A stretch of 64,000 bases of DNA, taken from positions 2,046,001 to 2,110,000 of the forward strand of contig NZ_BNEB01000003.1 in the NCBI RefSeq assembly GCF_016860545.1. Reading direction: 5' to 3'. How positions within the stretch are numbered: position 1 is the stretch's first letter; each line of letters begins with the position of its first letter. Origin of the DNA: Streptomyces asoensis. Its GTDB lineage: Bacteria; Actinomycetota; Actinomycetes; Streptomycetales; Streptomycetaceae. The position numbers were made by a program, and so were the translations under genes. Positions 52,839 to 61,174 of this stretch are shown piece after piece. The notes beneath the pieces were generated by a model. It saw only the letters and a program-made list of their open reading frames with translations. It had not been told where the DNA came from and did no database searches.

Positions 52839-53150
52839 CGGGGTGCGCCCCTGACGGGGGGTGAGGGGGGCGGGGCTCTGGACGGGTAGTGGGCGGGCCC
52901 CTGGCGGGGTTGAGCGGGGCGGGTCCCTGTCGGGTGGCGGGGCGGGCTCCTGGCGGGGCTGCGCGGGCGGGTGCCTGCCCGCGGCGCGCAGCGGGACGTG
53001 CCCTCGGACGGGGTGGCGGGACGGGGCTGCCGCGGGCGGGGCGGGGGCGGTCTGTGACGGGGTGGTGGGGTGGGTCCCGGCGGTGGGTGTGGTCGGGCGC
53101 GGGGGCGTGGGCCCCGGCAGGGGGAGGGGGCGGGCTCCGGACGGGGTGTC
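52837..53150 (+). repeat. Degenerate G-rich tandem repeat in the nnr downstream spacer
   Basis: The 385-nt gap before 53224 has no gene. Its first part consists of about six imperfect units of 23-28 nt with the pattern CGGGGnnGnGCGGGGCGGG then CCTGG. The motif GACGGGGTG recurs through it, and the plus strand has far more G than C. Repeated GGGG runs allow G-quadruplexes in RNA or DNA. Confidence 0.65.
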
Positions 53151-53223
53151 GGGGGGCGTCCGGTCGGGTGAATGCGCCGCGCGGCAACTCCGGGCTCCCG
53201 GAGGGCCGCGTTTGTCTGACCGG

Positions 53224-54228
53224 ATGTTCAGCACACGAACCGTGGCCCTCGTCCTCGCCGCCGTCGCCCTCGTCCCCCTGGGCGGATCCGCCCGCGCCGT
53301 GCCCCCTCCCGCCCGGGCCGCGCCCGCGTCCGCAACCACCGCGTCCGTGCCCGCGCCCGCCGCACCCGTGGCCCCTTCCGGCCGGACCGTGCCCGCTCCC
53401 GCGCCCGCAGGCAGCGGGCCTGTGCCCGTCGTGCCGTCGCCCGCCGGGGCCGAGGGGCAGCTCGTGCCGGGTGTGCCGCTCGGGCCCGAGCAGCCCTGGC
53501 AGATCGACACGCCCGACCAGGCGCTCGCGCCGAAGGTGTACCGGCCCACCGCCGCCGAGGACGCCTTCGAACCGCGCGACGCGCTGCCGGGGACGTACGC
53601 GCTCGTCGAGTACGTGCCGCTGGACGACGCCGTGACCCGCGTCCTGTGCAGCACGCGGACCGGGCCCTATCAGCGCGGGGTCGAGCGCTGGCTGAAGCTG
53701 AGGACGGACGGGCGGCAGTCCGCCGCGGACTGCATGGCGATCCGGGCCTTCCAGCAGCAGCAGGGGATCAGACCCGCCATCGGGTTCGCGGGACCCGTCA
53801 CCTGGGCGCGGATGCAGCTCATCGCCGCGCGGAAGAACCTCGACCCCCGCAAGAAGTGCCCGGTGCGCACCGGGCGGGTCGCCTGCGTCGACCTGGACCG
53901 CCAGCTGACCTGGGTGCGCAAGGGGACGAAGGTGGTCTTCGGGCCCGTGTCGATGCGCAGCGGACGGGTCGTCCATCCCACCCGCACCGGGTGGCACACC
54001 GTCTACTGGCGGCACAAGAACCACGTGTCCACGCTCTACGGCAATCCCATGCCCTACGCCCAGTTCTTCGACGGCGGACAGGCCTTCCACGCCGTCTACG
54101 GCAGCATCCACACCACGATCGGGTCCATGGGCTGCGTCAACCTCACCCTGGGTGACGCCCGCAGGCTGTGGGGGGTGCTGAGGAACGGCGACCGGGTCTA
54201 CGTGTGGGGGCACCGGCCCGGTACCTAG
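53224..54228 (+). CDS. Exported L,D-transpeptidase-like protein with peptidoglycan-binding domain
   Basis: The 334-aa product has an N-terminal signal peptide ([20 protein letters not shown]), a Pro/Ala-rich linker, a peptidoglycan-binding-like region (WLKLRTDGRQSAADCMAIRA) and a YkuD-type catalytic domain. The catalytic Cys304 lies in SMGCVN; the residue before Gly, usually His in SHGC, is Met302, and His289 and His296 precede it. It may crosslink peptidoglycan as 3-3 bonds or attach proteins. The ATG at 53224 has no ribosome site; the open frame upstream is the repeat tract. The alr gene follows. Confidence 0.8.
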   Translation: MFSTRTVALVLAAVALVPLGGSARAVPPPARAAPASATTASVPAPAAPVAPSGRTVPAPAPAGSGPVPVVPSPAGAEGQLVPGVPLGPEQPWQIDTPDQALAPKVYRPTAAEDAFEPRDALPGTYALVEYVPLDDAVTRVLCSTRTGPYQRGVERWLKLRTDGRQSAADCMAIRAFQQQQGIRPAIGFAGPVTWARMQLIAARKNLDPRKKCPVRTGRVACVDLDRQLTWVRKGTKVVFGPVSMRSGRVVHPTRTGWHTVYWRHKNHVSTLYGNPMPYAQFFDGGQAFHAVYGSIHTTIGSMGCVNLTLGDARRLWGVLRNGDRVYVWGHRPGT

Positions 54229-54261
54229 GGGCCGTCGGAGCCCTCTGAGACACTGGGCGCG

Positions 54262-55470
54262 ATGAGTGACACTGCCAAGCCGCCCGCCGCCCCGGCGCGC
54301 GCCCACGCCGAGATCGACCTGGCCGCGCTGCGGGCCAACGTGCGCACCCTGCGCGCCAAGGCGCCGGGCGCGGCCTTCATGGCCGTGGTCAAGGCCGACG
54401 GGTACGGGCACGGGGCCGTCCCCTGCGCCCGCGCGGCCGTCGAGGCCGGCGCCACCTGGGTGGGCACCGCCACGCCCGAGGAGGCGCTGGCGCTGCGCGC
54501 CTCGGCCGGCCTGCCGGACCACGTCAGGATCATGTGCTGGCTGTGGACGCCCGGCGGGCCCTGGCGCGAGGCCGTCGAGGCCGGTGTCGACGTCTCCGTC
54601 GGCGGGCTGTGGGCCCTGCGCGAGGCCGTCGAGGGCGCGCGGGCCGCGGGCCGGACGGCCAGGGTGCAGCTCAAGGCGGACACCGGCCTCGGACGCAACG
54701 GCTGCCAGCCCGCCGACTGGCCCGAACTGGTGGCCGAGGCGCTGCGCGCCGAGAGCGAGGGGCTGGTCCGCGTCACCGGACTGTGGTCGCACTTCGCCTG
54801 CGCCGACGAGCCCGGTCACCCCTCCACCGCGCTCCAGCTCGACCGCTTCCGGGACATGGTCTCGTACGCCGAACAGCGGGGCGTGCGGCCCGAGGTGCGG
54901 CACATCGCCAACTCCCCGGCCACGCTGACGCTCCCGGACACCCACTTCGACCTGGTCCGCCCCGGCATCGCGATGTACGGCCTGTCGCCCAGCCCCGAAC
55001 TGGGCGCCGCCGCCGACTTCGGGCTGCGTCCGGTGATGACCCTCACGGCCTCGCTGGCCCTGGTGAAGCACGTCCCGGGCGGCCATGGCGTGAGCTACGG
55101 GCACCACTACGTCACCCCGGGCGCGACCACCCTCGGCCTCGTCCCGCTGGGGTACGCCGACGGTGTGCCCCGGCACGCCTCCGGCAGCGGGCCGGTGCTG
55201 GTCGGCGGCAAGTGGCGCACGGCCGCCGGACGCATCGCGATGGACCAGTTCGTCGTCGACCTCGGCGGTGACGAGCCCGGGCCCGGGGCGGAGGCGGTCC
55301 TCTTCGGCCCCGGCGACCGCGGTGAACCGACTGCGCAGGACTGGGCCCTGGCGGCCGGAACCATCGGATACGAGATCGTCACGCGCATCGGAGCACGCGT
55401 TCCCCGCGTCTATGTGGGTGAGACCCCGGCCGGCGGGACCCGCGCCGGCGAGACCGGTGTCCGTCCATGA
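54262..55470 (+). CDS. alr: Alanine racemase
   Basis: Alr makes D-alanine for peptidoglycan with pyridoxal phosphate. The 402-aa product has the PLP-binding Lys44 in AVVKADGYGHG, the active-site region GVSYGHHYVT near the second half and GRIAMDQFVVDLG. The start is an ATG with GACACT 7 nt before it, pointing to a short or absent leader. It lies between the transpeptidase-like gene and the hydrolase, as is usual. Confidence 0.96.
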   Translation: MSDTAKPPAAPARAHAEIDLAALRANVRTLRAKAPGAAFMAVVKADGYGHGAVPCARAAVEAGATWVGTATPEEALALRASAGLPDHVRIMCWLWTPGGPWREAVEAGVDVSVGGLWALREAVEGARAAGRTARVQLKADTGLGRNGCQPADWPELVAEALRAESEGLVRVTGLWSHFACADEPGHPSTALQLDRFRDMVSYAEQRGVRPEVRHIANSPATLTLPDTHFDLVRPGIAMYGLSPSPELGAAADFGLRPVMTLTASLALVKHVPGGHGVSYGHHYVTPGATTLGLVPLGYADGVPRHASGSGPVLVGGKWRTAAGRIAMDQFVVDLGGDEPGPGAEAVLFGPGDRGEPTAQDWALAAGTIGYEIVTRIGARVPRVYVGETPAGGTRAGETGVRP

Positions 55471-55562
55471 GAGCCGTGTCATTCGGCCCGTCCAGGTGAA
55501 CGGGTGACCGGACGGGTACTCCGCAACAAGAGCACGGACATCGGCCGGAAGAGGAGCGGTAC

Positions 55563-56837
55563 GTGAGCGAGAGCGGCGCGGAGGTGGTGGTGAGCGGTGC
55601 CGGGACCGTGGCGAACGCGGCTTCGGCGGTCGTCGCCGCCTCCGCCACGGGGGCGGCGGGAGGCTGGCGCCGGGCGACCGGTATCGCCGGCACCGCGATA
55701 GGCGTGATCGCCGCGGGTGCCGCGGCGGGTGTCGCCCTGGAGCGGATGACCGTGGGGCGGGGCATGCGGGCCAAGGCCCGGCTCGCCCTCGACTCGACGG
55801 GGCCGTACGGCGGGCTGCGCGGTACTCCCGGCAAGGCCTACGCCGACGACGGCACCGAGCTGTACTACGAGGTCGACGACGTCGAGCCGCAGGGCGGGCC
55901 GGCGAACCGGCGGCGCAGGCTCTTCGGGCGCAAGGCCCCGCTCCCCGTCACCGTGGTCTTCAGCCACGGCTACTGCCTCAACCAGGACTCCTGGCACTTC
56001 CAGCGGGCGGCCCTGCGCGGTGTCGTGCGGACCGTGCACTGGGACCAGCGCAGCCACGGCCGTTCCGGGCGCGGGAACGCCCAGACCCGGGACGGCGTGC
56101 CGGTCACCATCGACCAGCTGGGGCGCGATCTGAAGGCCGTCGTCGACGCGGCCGTGCCGGAGGGGCCGATCGTGCTCGTCGGGCACTCCATGGGCGGCAT
56201 GACCGTGATGGCGCTGGCCGCCCTGCACCCCGAGCTGATCCGGGACCGGGTCGTCGCCACCGCCTTCGTCGGCACCTCGTCCGGCCGGCTAGGCGAGGTC
56301 AACTTCGGGCTGCCGGTGGCGGGCGTGAACGCGGTGCGCCGGGTGCTGCCGGGGGTCCTCAGGGCGCTCGGGCAGCAGGCGGCCCTGGTGGAGAAGGGCC
56401 GCCGGGCCACCGCGGATCTCTTCGCCGGGGTCATCAAGCGGTACTCGTTCGCGTCGCGGGACGTGGATCCGGCGGTGGCGCGGTTCGCCGAGCGGATGAT
56501 CGAGGGCACGCCGATCGACGTGGTCGCCGAGTTCTACCCGGCGTTCACCGACCACGACAAGACGGAGGCGCTCGCCTGCTTCACCGGGATACCGGTGCTG
56601 GTCCTGGCCGGCATCGGGGACCTGGTCACGCCGAGCGAGCACAGCGAGGCGATCGCCGACCTGCTGCCGGACGCGGAGCTGGTGCTCGTGCCGGACGCCG
56701 GACACCTGGTGATGCTGGAACACCCGGAAGTCGTCACCGACCGCCTCGCCGACCTCCTGACCCGTGCGGGTGCCGTGCCCGCAGGGGCTACCGTGAACGG
56801 CTATGGAAGCACCAGCAGCACCGCACAGCCCGGCTGA
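55563..56837 (+). CDS. Alpha/beta hydrolase with N-terminal membrane segment
   Basis: The 424-aa product begins with a hydrophobic Ala/Gly/Val segment (GIAGTAIGVIAAGAAAGVAL) that can anchor it. It then has the alpha/beta hydrolase fold: the oxyanion region VVFSHGYCLNQ, the nucleophile elbow GHSMGGMTVM, an acid in GDLVTPSE, and His near the C-terminus (DAGHLVMLEHPE). The substrate is unknown. It starts at GTG after AGAGGAG and its end overlaps tsaE by 35 nt. In the genus this hydrolase often lies between alr and tsaE. Confidence 0.88.
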   Translation: MSESGAEVVVSGAGTVANAASAVVAASATGAAGGWRRATGIAGTAIGVIAAGAAAGVALERMTVGRGMRAKARLALDSTGPYGGLRGTPGKAYADDGTELYYEVDDVEPQGGPANRRRRLFGRKAPLPVTVVFSHGYCLNQDSWHFQRAALRGVVRTVHWDQRSHGRSGRGNAQTRDGVPVTIDQLGRDLKAVVDAAVPEGPIVLVGHSMGGMTVMALAALHPELIRDRVVATAFVGTSSGRLGEVNFGLPVAGVNAVRRVLPGVLRALGQQAALVEKGRRATADLFAGVIKRYSFASRDVDPAVARFAERMIEGTPIDVVAEFYPAFTDHDKTEALACFTGIPVLVLAGIGDLVTPSEHSEAIADLLPDAELVLVPDAGHLVMLEHPEVVTDRLADLLTRAGAVPAGATVNGYGSTSSTAQPG

Positions 56838-57336
56838 GCCGGGACCGGCGGGGAACAGTACGGAGATCGTCGTCGACTCGCCCGAGCGGATGGGCGAGCT
56901 GGGCCGTCGTCTGGCGGCCCTGCTGCGGGCGGGCGACCTCGTGATGCTGAGCGGGGAGCTCGGCGCGGGCAAGACGACGCTCACCCGCGGCCTCGGTGCG
57001 GGGCTCGGCGTCCGGGGCGCCGTGACCTCCCCGACGTTCGTGATCGCCCGCGTGCACCCCTCCCTGGGCGACGGTCCGCCGCTCGTCCACGTGGACGCGT
57101 ACCGCCTGGGCGGCGGGCTCGACGAGATGGAGGACCTCGATCTCGACGTGTCGCTGCCGGCGTCGGTGGTCGTCGTGGAGTGGGGCGAGGGCAAGGTCGA
57201 GGAACTGACCGACGAGCGGCTCCAGGTGCGTATCCACCGGGCCGTCGGCGACACCGCCGACGAGGTGCGGCACGTGACGGTGACCGGCCTCGGGGCGCGG
57301 TGGGCCGGGACGGACCTCGGCGCGCTGTCGGTCTGA
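56803..57336 (+). CDS. tsaE: tRNA t6A biosynthesis ATPase TsaE
   Basis: TsaE helps the TsaB-TsaD complex make N6-threonylcarbamoyladenosine at tRNA position 37. The 177-aa product has the Walker A GELGAGKTTLTRG, the SPTFVIARVHP segment and EWGEGKVEEL near the end. The start lies inside the 3' end of the hydrolase gene, with TACCGT 8 nt before it. tsaB-rimI-tsaD are 1.2 kb downstream. Confidence 0.94.
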   Translation: MEAPAAPHSPAEPGPAGNSTEIVVDSPERMGELGRRLAALLRAGDLVMLSGELGAGKTTLTRGLGAGLGVRGAVTSPTFVIARVHPSLGDGPPLVHVDAYRLGGGLDEMEDLDLDVSLPASVVVVEWGEGKVEELTDERLQVRIHRAVGDTADEVRHVTVTGLGARWAGTDLGALSV

Positions 57337-57505
57337 GCCGCCCCCGGCCCGTGGCGGGAGCCGGGGCCGCGGCCGGCCGTGAGGGTGCACCGCCGCCCGG
57401 CCCCCATGGGCGGGCGCCGGGCTCGGGTCTTCGCGGGGCGGCGCCGTGCTCCGGCGGTGGCGGGCGGGCGCCGGGCCGCGCGCGGGCCGGTGGCCGGCCG
57501 GGCCC

Positions 57506-57676
57506 TCAGGCCGCCTTGGGATGCCGGGCCGGCCGGTCCTTCAGCGACGGGTCGGGCAGCCGAGGAGGTGTCGAGACGGCTTCGGCGGCCGCGCAGGAGG
57601 CCAGCAGATCGCGCATGGACACACCGGCGAGCGGGTGCGGCCGGGGCGGCCGGTTCCTGGGCTCGGTGACCGACAT
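57506..57676 (-). CDS. 56-aa protein of unknown function behind an iron-box-like operator
   Basis: A 57-codon frame on the minus strand (MSVTEPRNRPPRPHPLAGVS, then MRDLLASCAAAEAVSTPPRL, ending RHPKAA) starts at an ATG just after CCAGGAGG, a strong ribosome site. No membrane segment or signal peptide is visible. One central Cys28 lies in DLLASCAAAEAVS. A DmdR/IdeR-like palindrome lies 31-46 nt upstream. No annotated family was recognised, although the HPLAGVSMRDLLASC stretch feels like a conserved Streptomyces motif. Being below 60 codons it is easily missed. Confidence 0.65.
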   Translation of the reverse strand: MSVTEPRNRPPRPHPLAGVSMRDLLASCAAAEAVSTPPRLPDPSLKDRPARHPKAA

Positions 57677-57706
57677 GGACGCCTCCTGGGGTTCGGGGGC
57701 GGACGT

Positions 57707-57724
57707 AGTTAGGCAGACCTAAGT
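57707..57724. promoter_or_regulatory. Iron-box-like operator
   Basis: TTAGGCAGACCTAA (57709-57722) fits the DmdR1/IdeR iron-box pattern: the 16-mer from 57707 matches the consensus (GGTTAGGCTAACCTAA) at 13 positions. It lies just upstream of the 56-aa antisense gene. Repression in the presence of iron is inferred. Confidence 0.65.
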
Positions 57725-57866
57725 ACGAAGTTGATACCATGTGACCACGTACGGGACGGGTAACGCAACATTTTGCCGACGCCTTGTCGGAACACCTGCC
57801 GGGCGGCCGCCCAAGGCCCACCGGAACGCCTGGCGGCCCCGGGGGGCGGGTCGCGGCCGGGCTCCC

Positions 57867-58436
57867 CTACGGGACGACCACCACCCCGCAGCCGATCGCC
57901 GCGAAGTCCCACAGGGCCGCGCCGTCGGCGACGGTCTCGCGGATGCCGCCCGTCCGCACCTTCGGGTCGGGTTCGGGCAGTTCGCCGTCCAGTGCCGCGC
58001 TGAAGCCGATCGGCACGTCGTCCACGGAGGTGAAGCGCACCACGTGCTCGATGGGAGTGCCGTCGGTGCCCGTGACGGCGTCCGAGCGGGAGGTGACGGC
58101 GTAACTGCCCGGGGGCGGGTCCACGCTGCCGGGGGCGACCCGGAACGTGCGCAGCGCCCTGCCGTGCCGGCCGACGAGCCACACCCGGTCCGCGCGGAGC
58201 GAGTAGACGACCCGCTCGCCCGCGCCGGAGCCGGCCGGGAGCCCTGTGTGGTGCGCCGGACCGCCGGGTGAGCCGTCGGCCGTCCTCGCGGGGAGGCTGC
58301 CGCGCAGGGGCTCGGCGGGGTCGGCCGGCGCGTTCGCCGAAGCCTGGAAGGTCAGGAGGCCGACCACCGCGAGGGCCGCCGAGGTCAGTCCGGCCACGAA
58401 GGTCGAGCTGCTGCTTGGCACCGGAGACCACCCCAT
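57867..58436 (-). CDS. L,D-transpeptidase homologue lacking the catalytic motif
   Basis: The 189-aa product has a signal/anchor segment near the N-terminus (STFVAGLTSAALAVVGLLTF). Its C-terminal domain resembles YkuD proteins (GERVVYSLRADRVWLVGRHG, then GGIRETVADGAALWDFAAIG), but the SHGC catalytic motif is replaced (GGIRE). It is probably an inactive, binding or structural form. The ATG follows AGGGA. It reads toward the 56-aa gene on the same strand, 190 nt apart. Confidence 0.72.
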   Translation of the reverse strand: MGWSPVPSSSSTFVAGLTSAALAVVGLLTFQASANAPADPAEPLRGSLPARTADGSPGGPAHHTGLPAGSGAGERVVYSLRADRVWLVGRHGRALRTFRVAPGSVDPPPGSYAVTSRSDAVTGTDGTPIEHVVRFTSVDDVPIGFSAALDGELPEPDPKVRTGGIRETVADGAALWDFAAIGCGVVVVP

Positions 58437-58520
58437 CTGTCCCTTACGTCACGTTTCGCGGCGACGTTAGCAGTCGTCACGCCTCCGACCGGTACGGCCG
58501 TGTCGGGGGCACGGGAGCCG

Positions 58521-58526
58521 TAGGCT
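58521..58526 (+). promoter_or_regulatory. -10 box of a probable leaderless tsaB promoter
   Basis: TAGGCT lies 6 nt before the tsaB GTG, and no ribosome site is present. Confidence 0.5.
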
Positions 58527-58532
58527 GTTTGC

Positions 58533-59186
58533 GTGCTCTTGCTCGCTCTGGATACCGCCACCCCCGCCGTCACCGTCGCGCTCCACGACGGCACGGACGT
58601 CATCGCCTCCTCGAGTCAGGTGGACGCGCGCCGGCACGGCGAGCTGCTGCTGCCGGCCGTCGACAGGCTGCTCGACGAGGCCGGCCTCGGTCTCGACGCC
58701 GTCACCGGGATCGTCGTCGGCGTGGGCCCCGGCCCGTACACGGGGCTGAGGGTCGGCCTGATGACCGCCGACACCTTCGGGCTCGTGCTCGGCGTCCCGG
58801 TGCACGGTCTGTGCACGCTCGACGGCCTCGCCTACGCCTGCGATGTGCAGGGCCCCTTCGTGGTGGCGACCGACGCCCGCCGCAAGGAGGTCTACTGGGC
58901 GCGCTACGCCGACCCCCGCACCCGGCTCTCGGACCCCGCCGTGGACCGGCCTGCCGACCTCGCCGACGAGGTGGCCGCCCTGCCGGCCGTCGGCGCGGGC
59001 GCGCTGCTGTACCCCGACACCTTCCGGCACGCGCACGGACCCGAGCACGTCTCGGCGGCGGCGCTGGCGGGCCTGGCCGCCGAGAAGCTGGCCGCGGGCG
59101 AGGAGCTCTCCGCCCCGCGCCCGCTGTACCTGCGCCGGCCGGACGCCCAGGTGCCCAAGAACTACAAGGTGGTCACCCCCAAGTGA
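58533..59186 (+). CDS. tsaB: tRNA threonylcarbamoyladenosine protein TsaB
   Basis: TsaB is the partner of TsaD in t6A synthesis. The 217-aa product has LLLALDTATPAVTVALHDG and GIVVGVGPGPYTGLRVGLMT, the ASKHA-type motifs. The GTG start fits a leaderless mRNA. Its stop overlaps the rimI GTG (GTGA). Confidence 0.95.
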   Translation: MLLLALDTATPAVTVALHDGTDVIASSSQVDARRHGELLLPAVDRLLDEAGLGLDAVTGIVVGVGPGPYTGLRVGLMTADTFGLVLGVPVHGLCTLDGLAYACDVQGPFVVATDARRKEVYWARYADPRTRLSDPAVDRPADLADEVAALPAVGAGALLYPDTFRHAHGPEHVSAAALAGLAAEKLAAGEELSAPRPLYLRRPDAQVPKNYKVVTPK

Positions 59187-59734
59187 CCGATGCCGTCAAC
59201 CCGCCCGGCCGGCCCGTGCTGCGCGAGATGCGCTGGTGGGACATCGAGCCGGTGCTGGAGCTGGAGAAGGACCTCTTCCCCGAGGACGCGTGGTCGCGGG
59301 GCATGTTCTGGTCGGACCTCGCCCACGCGCGCGGCCCCGAGGCGACCCGGCGCTATCTCGTCGCGGTCGACACGACGGGCGACGAGGAGCGGATCGTCGG
59401 GTACGCGGGCCTGGCCGCCGCCGGTGACCTCGGCGACGTCCAGACCATCGCCGTCGCCCGCGACCACCAGGGCACCGGCCTCGGCGGCCGGCTGCTGACG
59501 GAACTCCTGCGCGCGGCCACCGCCTTCGAGTGCGCCGAGGTCATGCTGGAGTGCCGGATCGACAACGTGCGCGCCCAGAAGCTCTACGAACGCTTCGGCT
59601 TCGAGGCCATCGGCTTCCGGCGCGGCTACTACCAGCCGGGGAACGTGGACGCCCTGGTGATGCGGCTGACCGATCCATCGACATCCGTACCGACTCCGGT
59701 ACAAGGGACACAGGAAAACGGGAACAATGGCTGA
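59183..59734 (+). CDS. rimI: Ribosomal-protein-alanine N-acetyltransferase RimI
   Basis: RimI acetylates the N-terminus of S18 in E. coli. The 183-aa GNAT protein has the acetyl-CoA motif [19 protein letters not shown] and [20 protein letters not shown]. The GTG overlaps the tsaB stop, and the end overlaps tsaD by 8 nt, so tsaB-rimI-tsaD are coupled. Confidence 0.93.
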   Translation: MTDAVNPPGRPVLREMRWWDIEPVLELEKDLFPEDAWSRGMFWSDLAHARGPEATRRYLVAVDTTGDEERIVGYAGLAAAGDLGDVQTIAVARDHQGTGLGGRLLTELLRAATAFECAEVMLECRIDNVRAQKLYERFGFEAIGFRRGYYQPGNVDALVMRLTDPSTSVPTPVQGTQENGNNG

Positions 59735-60824
59735 CGAACCCCTGGTTCTGGGGATCGAGACCTCCTGCGACGAGACCGGCGTCGGCGTCGTGCGCGGCAC
59801 GACCCTGCTGGCGGACGCGATCGCCTCCAGCGTCGACGAGCACGCCCGCTTCGGCGGTGTCGTCCCGGAGGTGGCGTCCCGGGCCCACCTGGAGGCGATG
59901 GTCCCGACCATCGACCGGGCGCTGAAGGAAGCGGGGGTGAGTCCGAAGGACCTCGACGGCATCGCGGTCACGGCCGGTCCGGGTCTCGCCGGCGCCCTGC
60001 TGGTCGGCGTCTCGGCGGCGAAGGCGTACGCCTACGCGCTCGGCAAGCCCCTCTACGGCGTGAACCACCTCGCCTCGCACATCTGCGTGGACCAGCTGGA
60101 ACACGGCGCGCTGCCCGAGCCGACGATGGCGCTGCTGGTGTCCGGCGGCCACTCGTCCCTGCTGCTGTCCACCGACATCACCTCCGACGTCCGTCCGATG
60201 GGCGCGACCATCGACGACGCGGCGGGCGAGGCCTTCGACAAGATCGCCCGCGTGCTGAACCTCGGTTTCCCGGGCGGCCCGGTCATCGACCGCTACGCGC
60301 GCGAGGGCGACCCGAAGGCGATCGCGTTCCCGCGCGGCCTCACCGGCCCGCGCGACCCGGTCTACGACTTCTCCTTCTCCGGTCTGAAGACCGCGGTCGC
60401 CCGCTGGATCGAGGCGAAGCGCGCGGCGGGCGAGGAGGTCCCGGTCCGTGACGTGGCGGCGTCCTTCCAGGAGGCGGTCGTGGACGTCCTGACCCGCAAG
60501 GCCGTGCGGGCCTGCAAGGACGAGGGCGTCGACCACCTGATGATCGGCGGCGGCGTGGCCGCGAACACCCGGCTGCGCGCTCTGGCGCAGGAGCGCTGCG
60601 AGGCCGCCGGCATCCGGCTGCGGGTCCCGCGGCCCAAGCTGTGCACGGACAACGGCGCCATGGTGGCGGCGCTGGGCGCGGAGATGGTGGCCCGCGGGCG
60701 CACCGCGTCCGCCTGGGACCTCTCGGCGGACTCCTCGCTGCCGGTGACGGAGCCGCACGTGCCGGGGCGCACCCACGACCACGACCACGCGCACGAGGCC
60801 GGCAAGGACAACCTGTACCCGTGA
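59727..60824 (+). CDS. tsaD: tRNA N6-adenosine threonylcarbamoyltransferase TsaD
   Basis: TsaD transfers the threonylcarbamoyl group to A37 of tRNAs that read ANN codons. The 365-aa product has [14 protein letters not shown], the metal-binding His pair in [10 protein letters not shown] and the ATP-binding [11 protein letters not shown]. It ends in a His/Asp-rich tail ([10 protein letters not shown]). The start overlaps rimI. Confidence 0.96.
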   Translation: MADEPLVLGIETSCDETGVGVVRGTTLLADAIASSVDEHARFGGVVPEVASRAHLEAMVPTIDRALKEAGVSPKDLDGIAVTAGPGLAGALLVGVSAAKAYAYALGKPLYGVNHLASHICVDQLEHGALPEPTMALLVSGGHSSLLLSTDITSDVRPMGATIDDAAGEAFDKIARVLNLGFPGGPVIDRYAREGDPKAIAFPRGLTGPRDPVYDFSFSGLKTAVARWIEAKRAAGEEVPVRDVAASFQEAVVDVLTRKAVRACKDEGVDHLMIGGGVAANTRLRALAQERCEAAGIRLRVPRPKLCTDNGAMVAALGAEMVARGRTASAWDLSADSSLPVTEPHVPGRTHDHDHAHEAGKDNLYP

Positions 60825-60834
60825 GGACCACGTC

Positions 60835-61095
60835 ATGACCGTCGCGCTGATGTGGGAGGCCCGGGCGGTCGCCGGGCGGGGCGAGGAGCTGCTCGCGTGG
60901 GCGCGGGCGCAGGAACTCGCCGGCCGGCCGGTGCGCCGCGAGACCTTCCGGGCCCCGCAGGACCGGGTGCTCGTCATCACCTGGTGGGACGCCGGCCTGG
61001 ACGCCGACCTGCCGGAACTCCCGGAACCCGACGGCGGGTTGGTGAGCCGGGCCGTGCACCGCTGGCGGTTCGAGGCGGTGCCGGACGGGGCGTGA
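60835..61095 (+). CDS. Conserved small protein downstream of tsaD
   Basis: The 86-aa product (MTVALMWEARAVAGRGEELL) has no signal or membrane segment. Its two aromatic stretches (VLVITWWDAGLDADLPELPE and VHRWRFEAVP) suggest a small ferredoxin-like or ABM-type fold, but this is a guess. The ATG is 10 nt after the tsaD stop with GAGGACC in the gap, so it is probably the last gene of the unit. Confidence 0.7.
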   Translation: MTVALMWEARAVAGRGEELLAWARAQELAGRPVRRETFRAPQDRVLVITWWDAGLDADLPELPEPDGGLVSRAVHRWRFEAVPDGA

Positions 61096-61174
61096 GCGCC
61101 CGGCGCGCGCGGGGTGCCCGGCGGGTCCCGTAGGCCAGGCGGGTCCGGGGACCAGGCGGGTCCGGTGGGCCCGC

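Noticed and set aside
52234-55482. 1082-codon antisense frame over nnr, the repeat tract and alr
   Set aside because: Composition is low-complexity Arg/Pro/Gly, it crosses three well-supported genes and has no domain.
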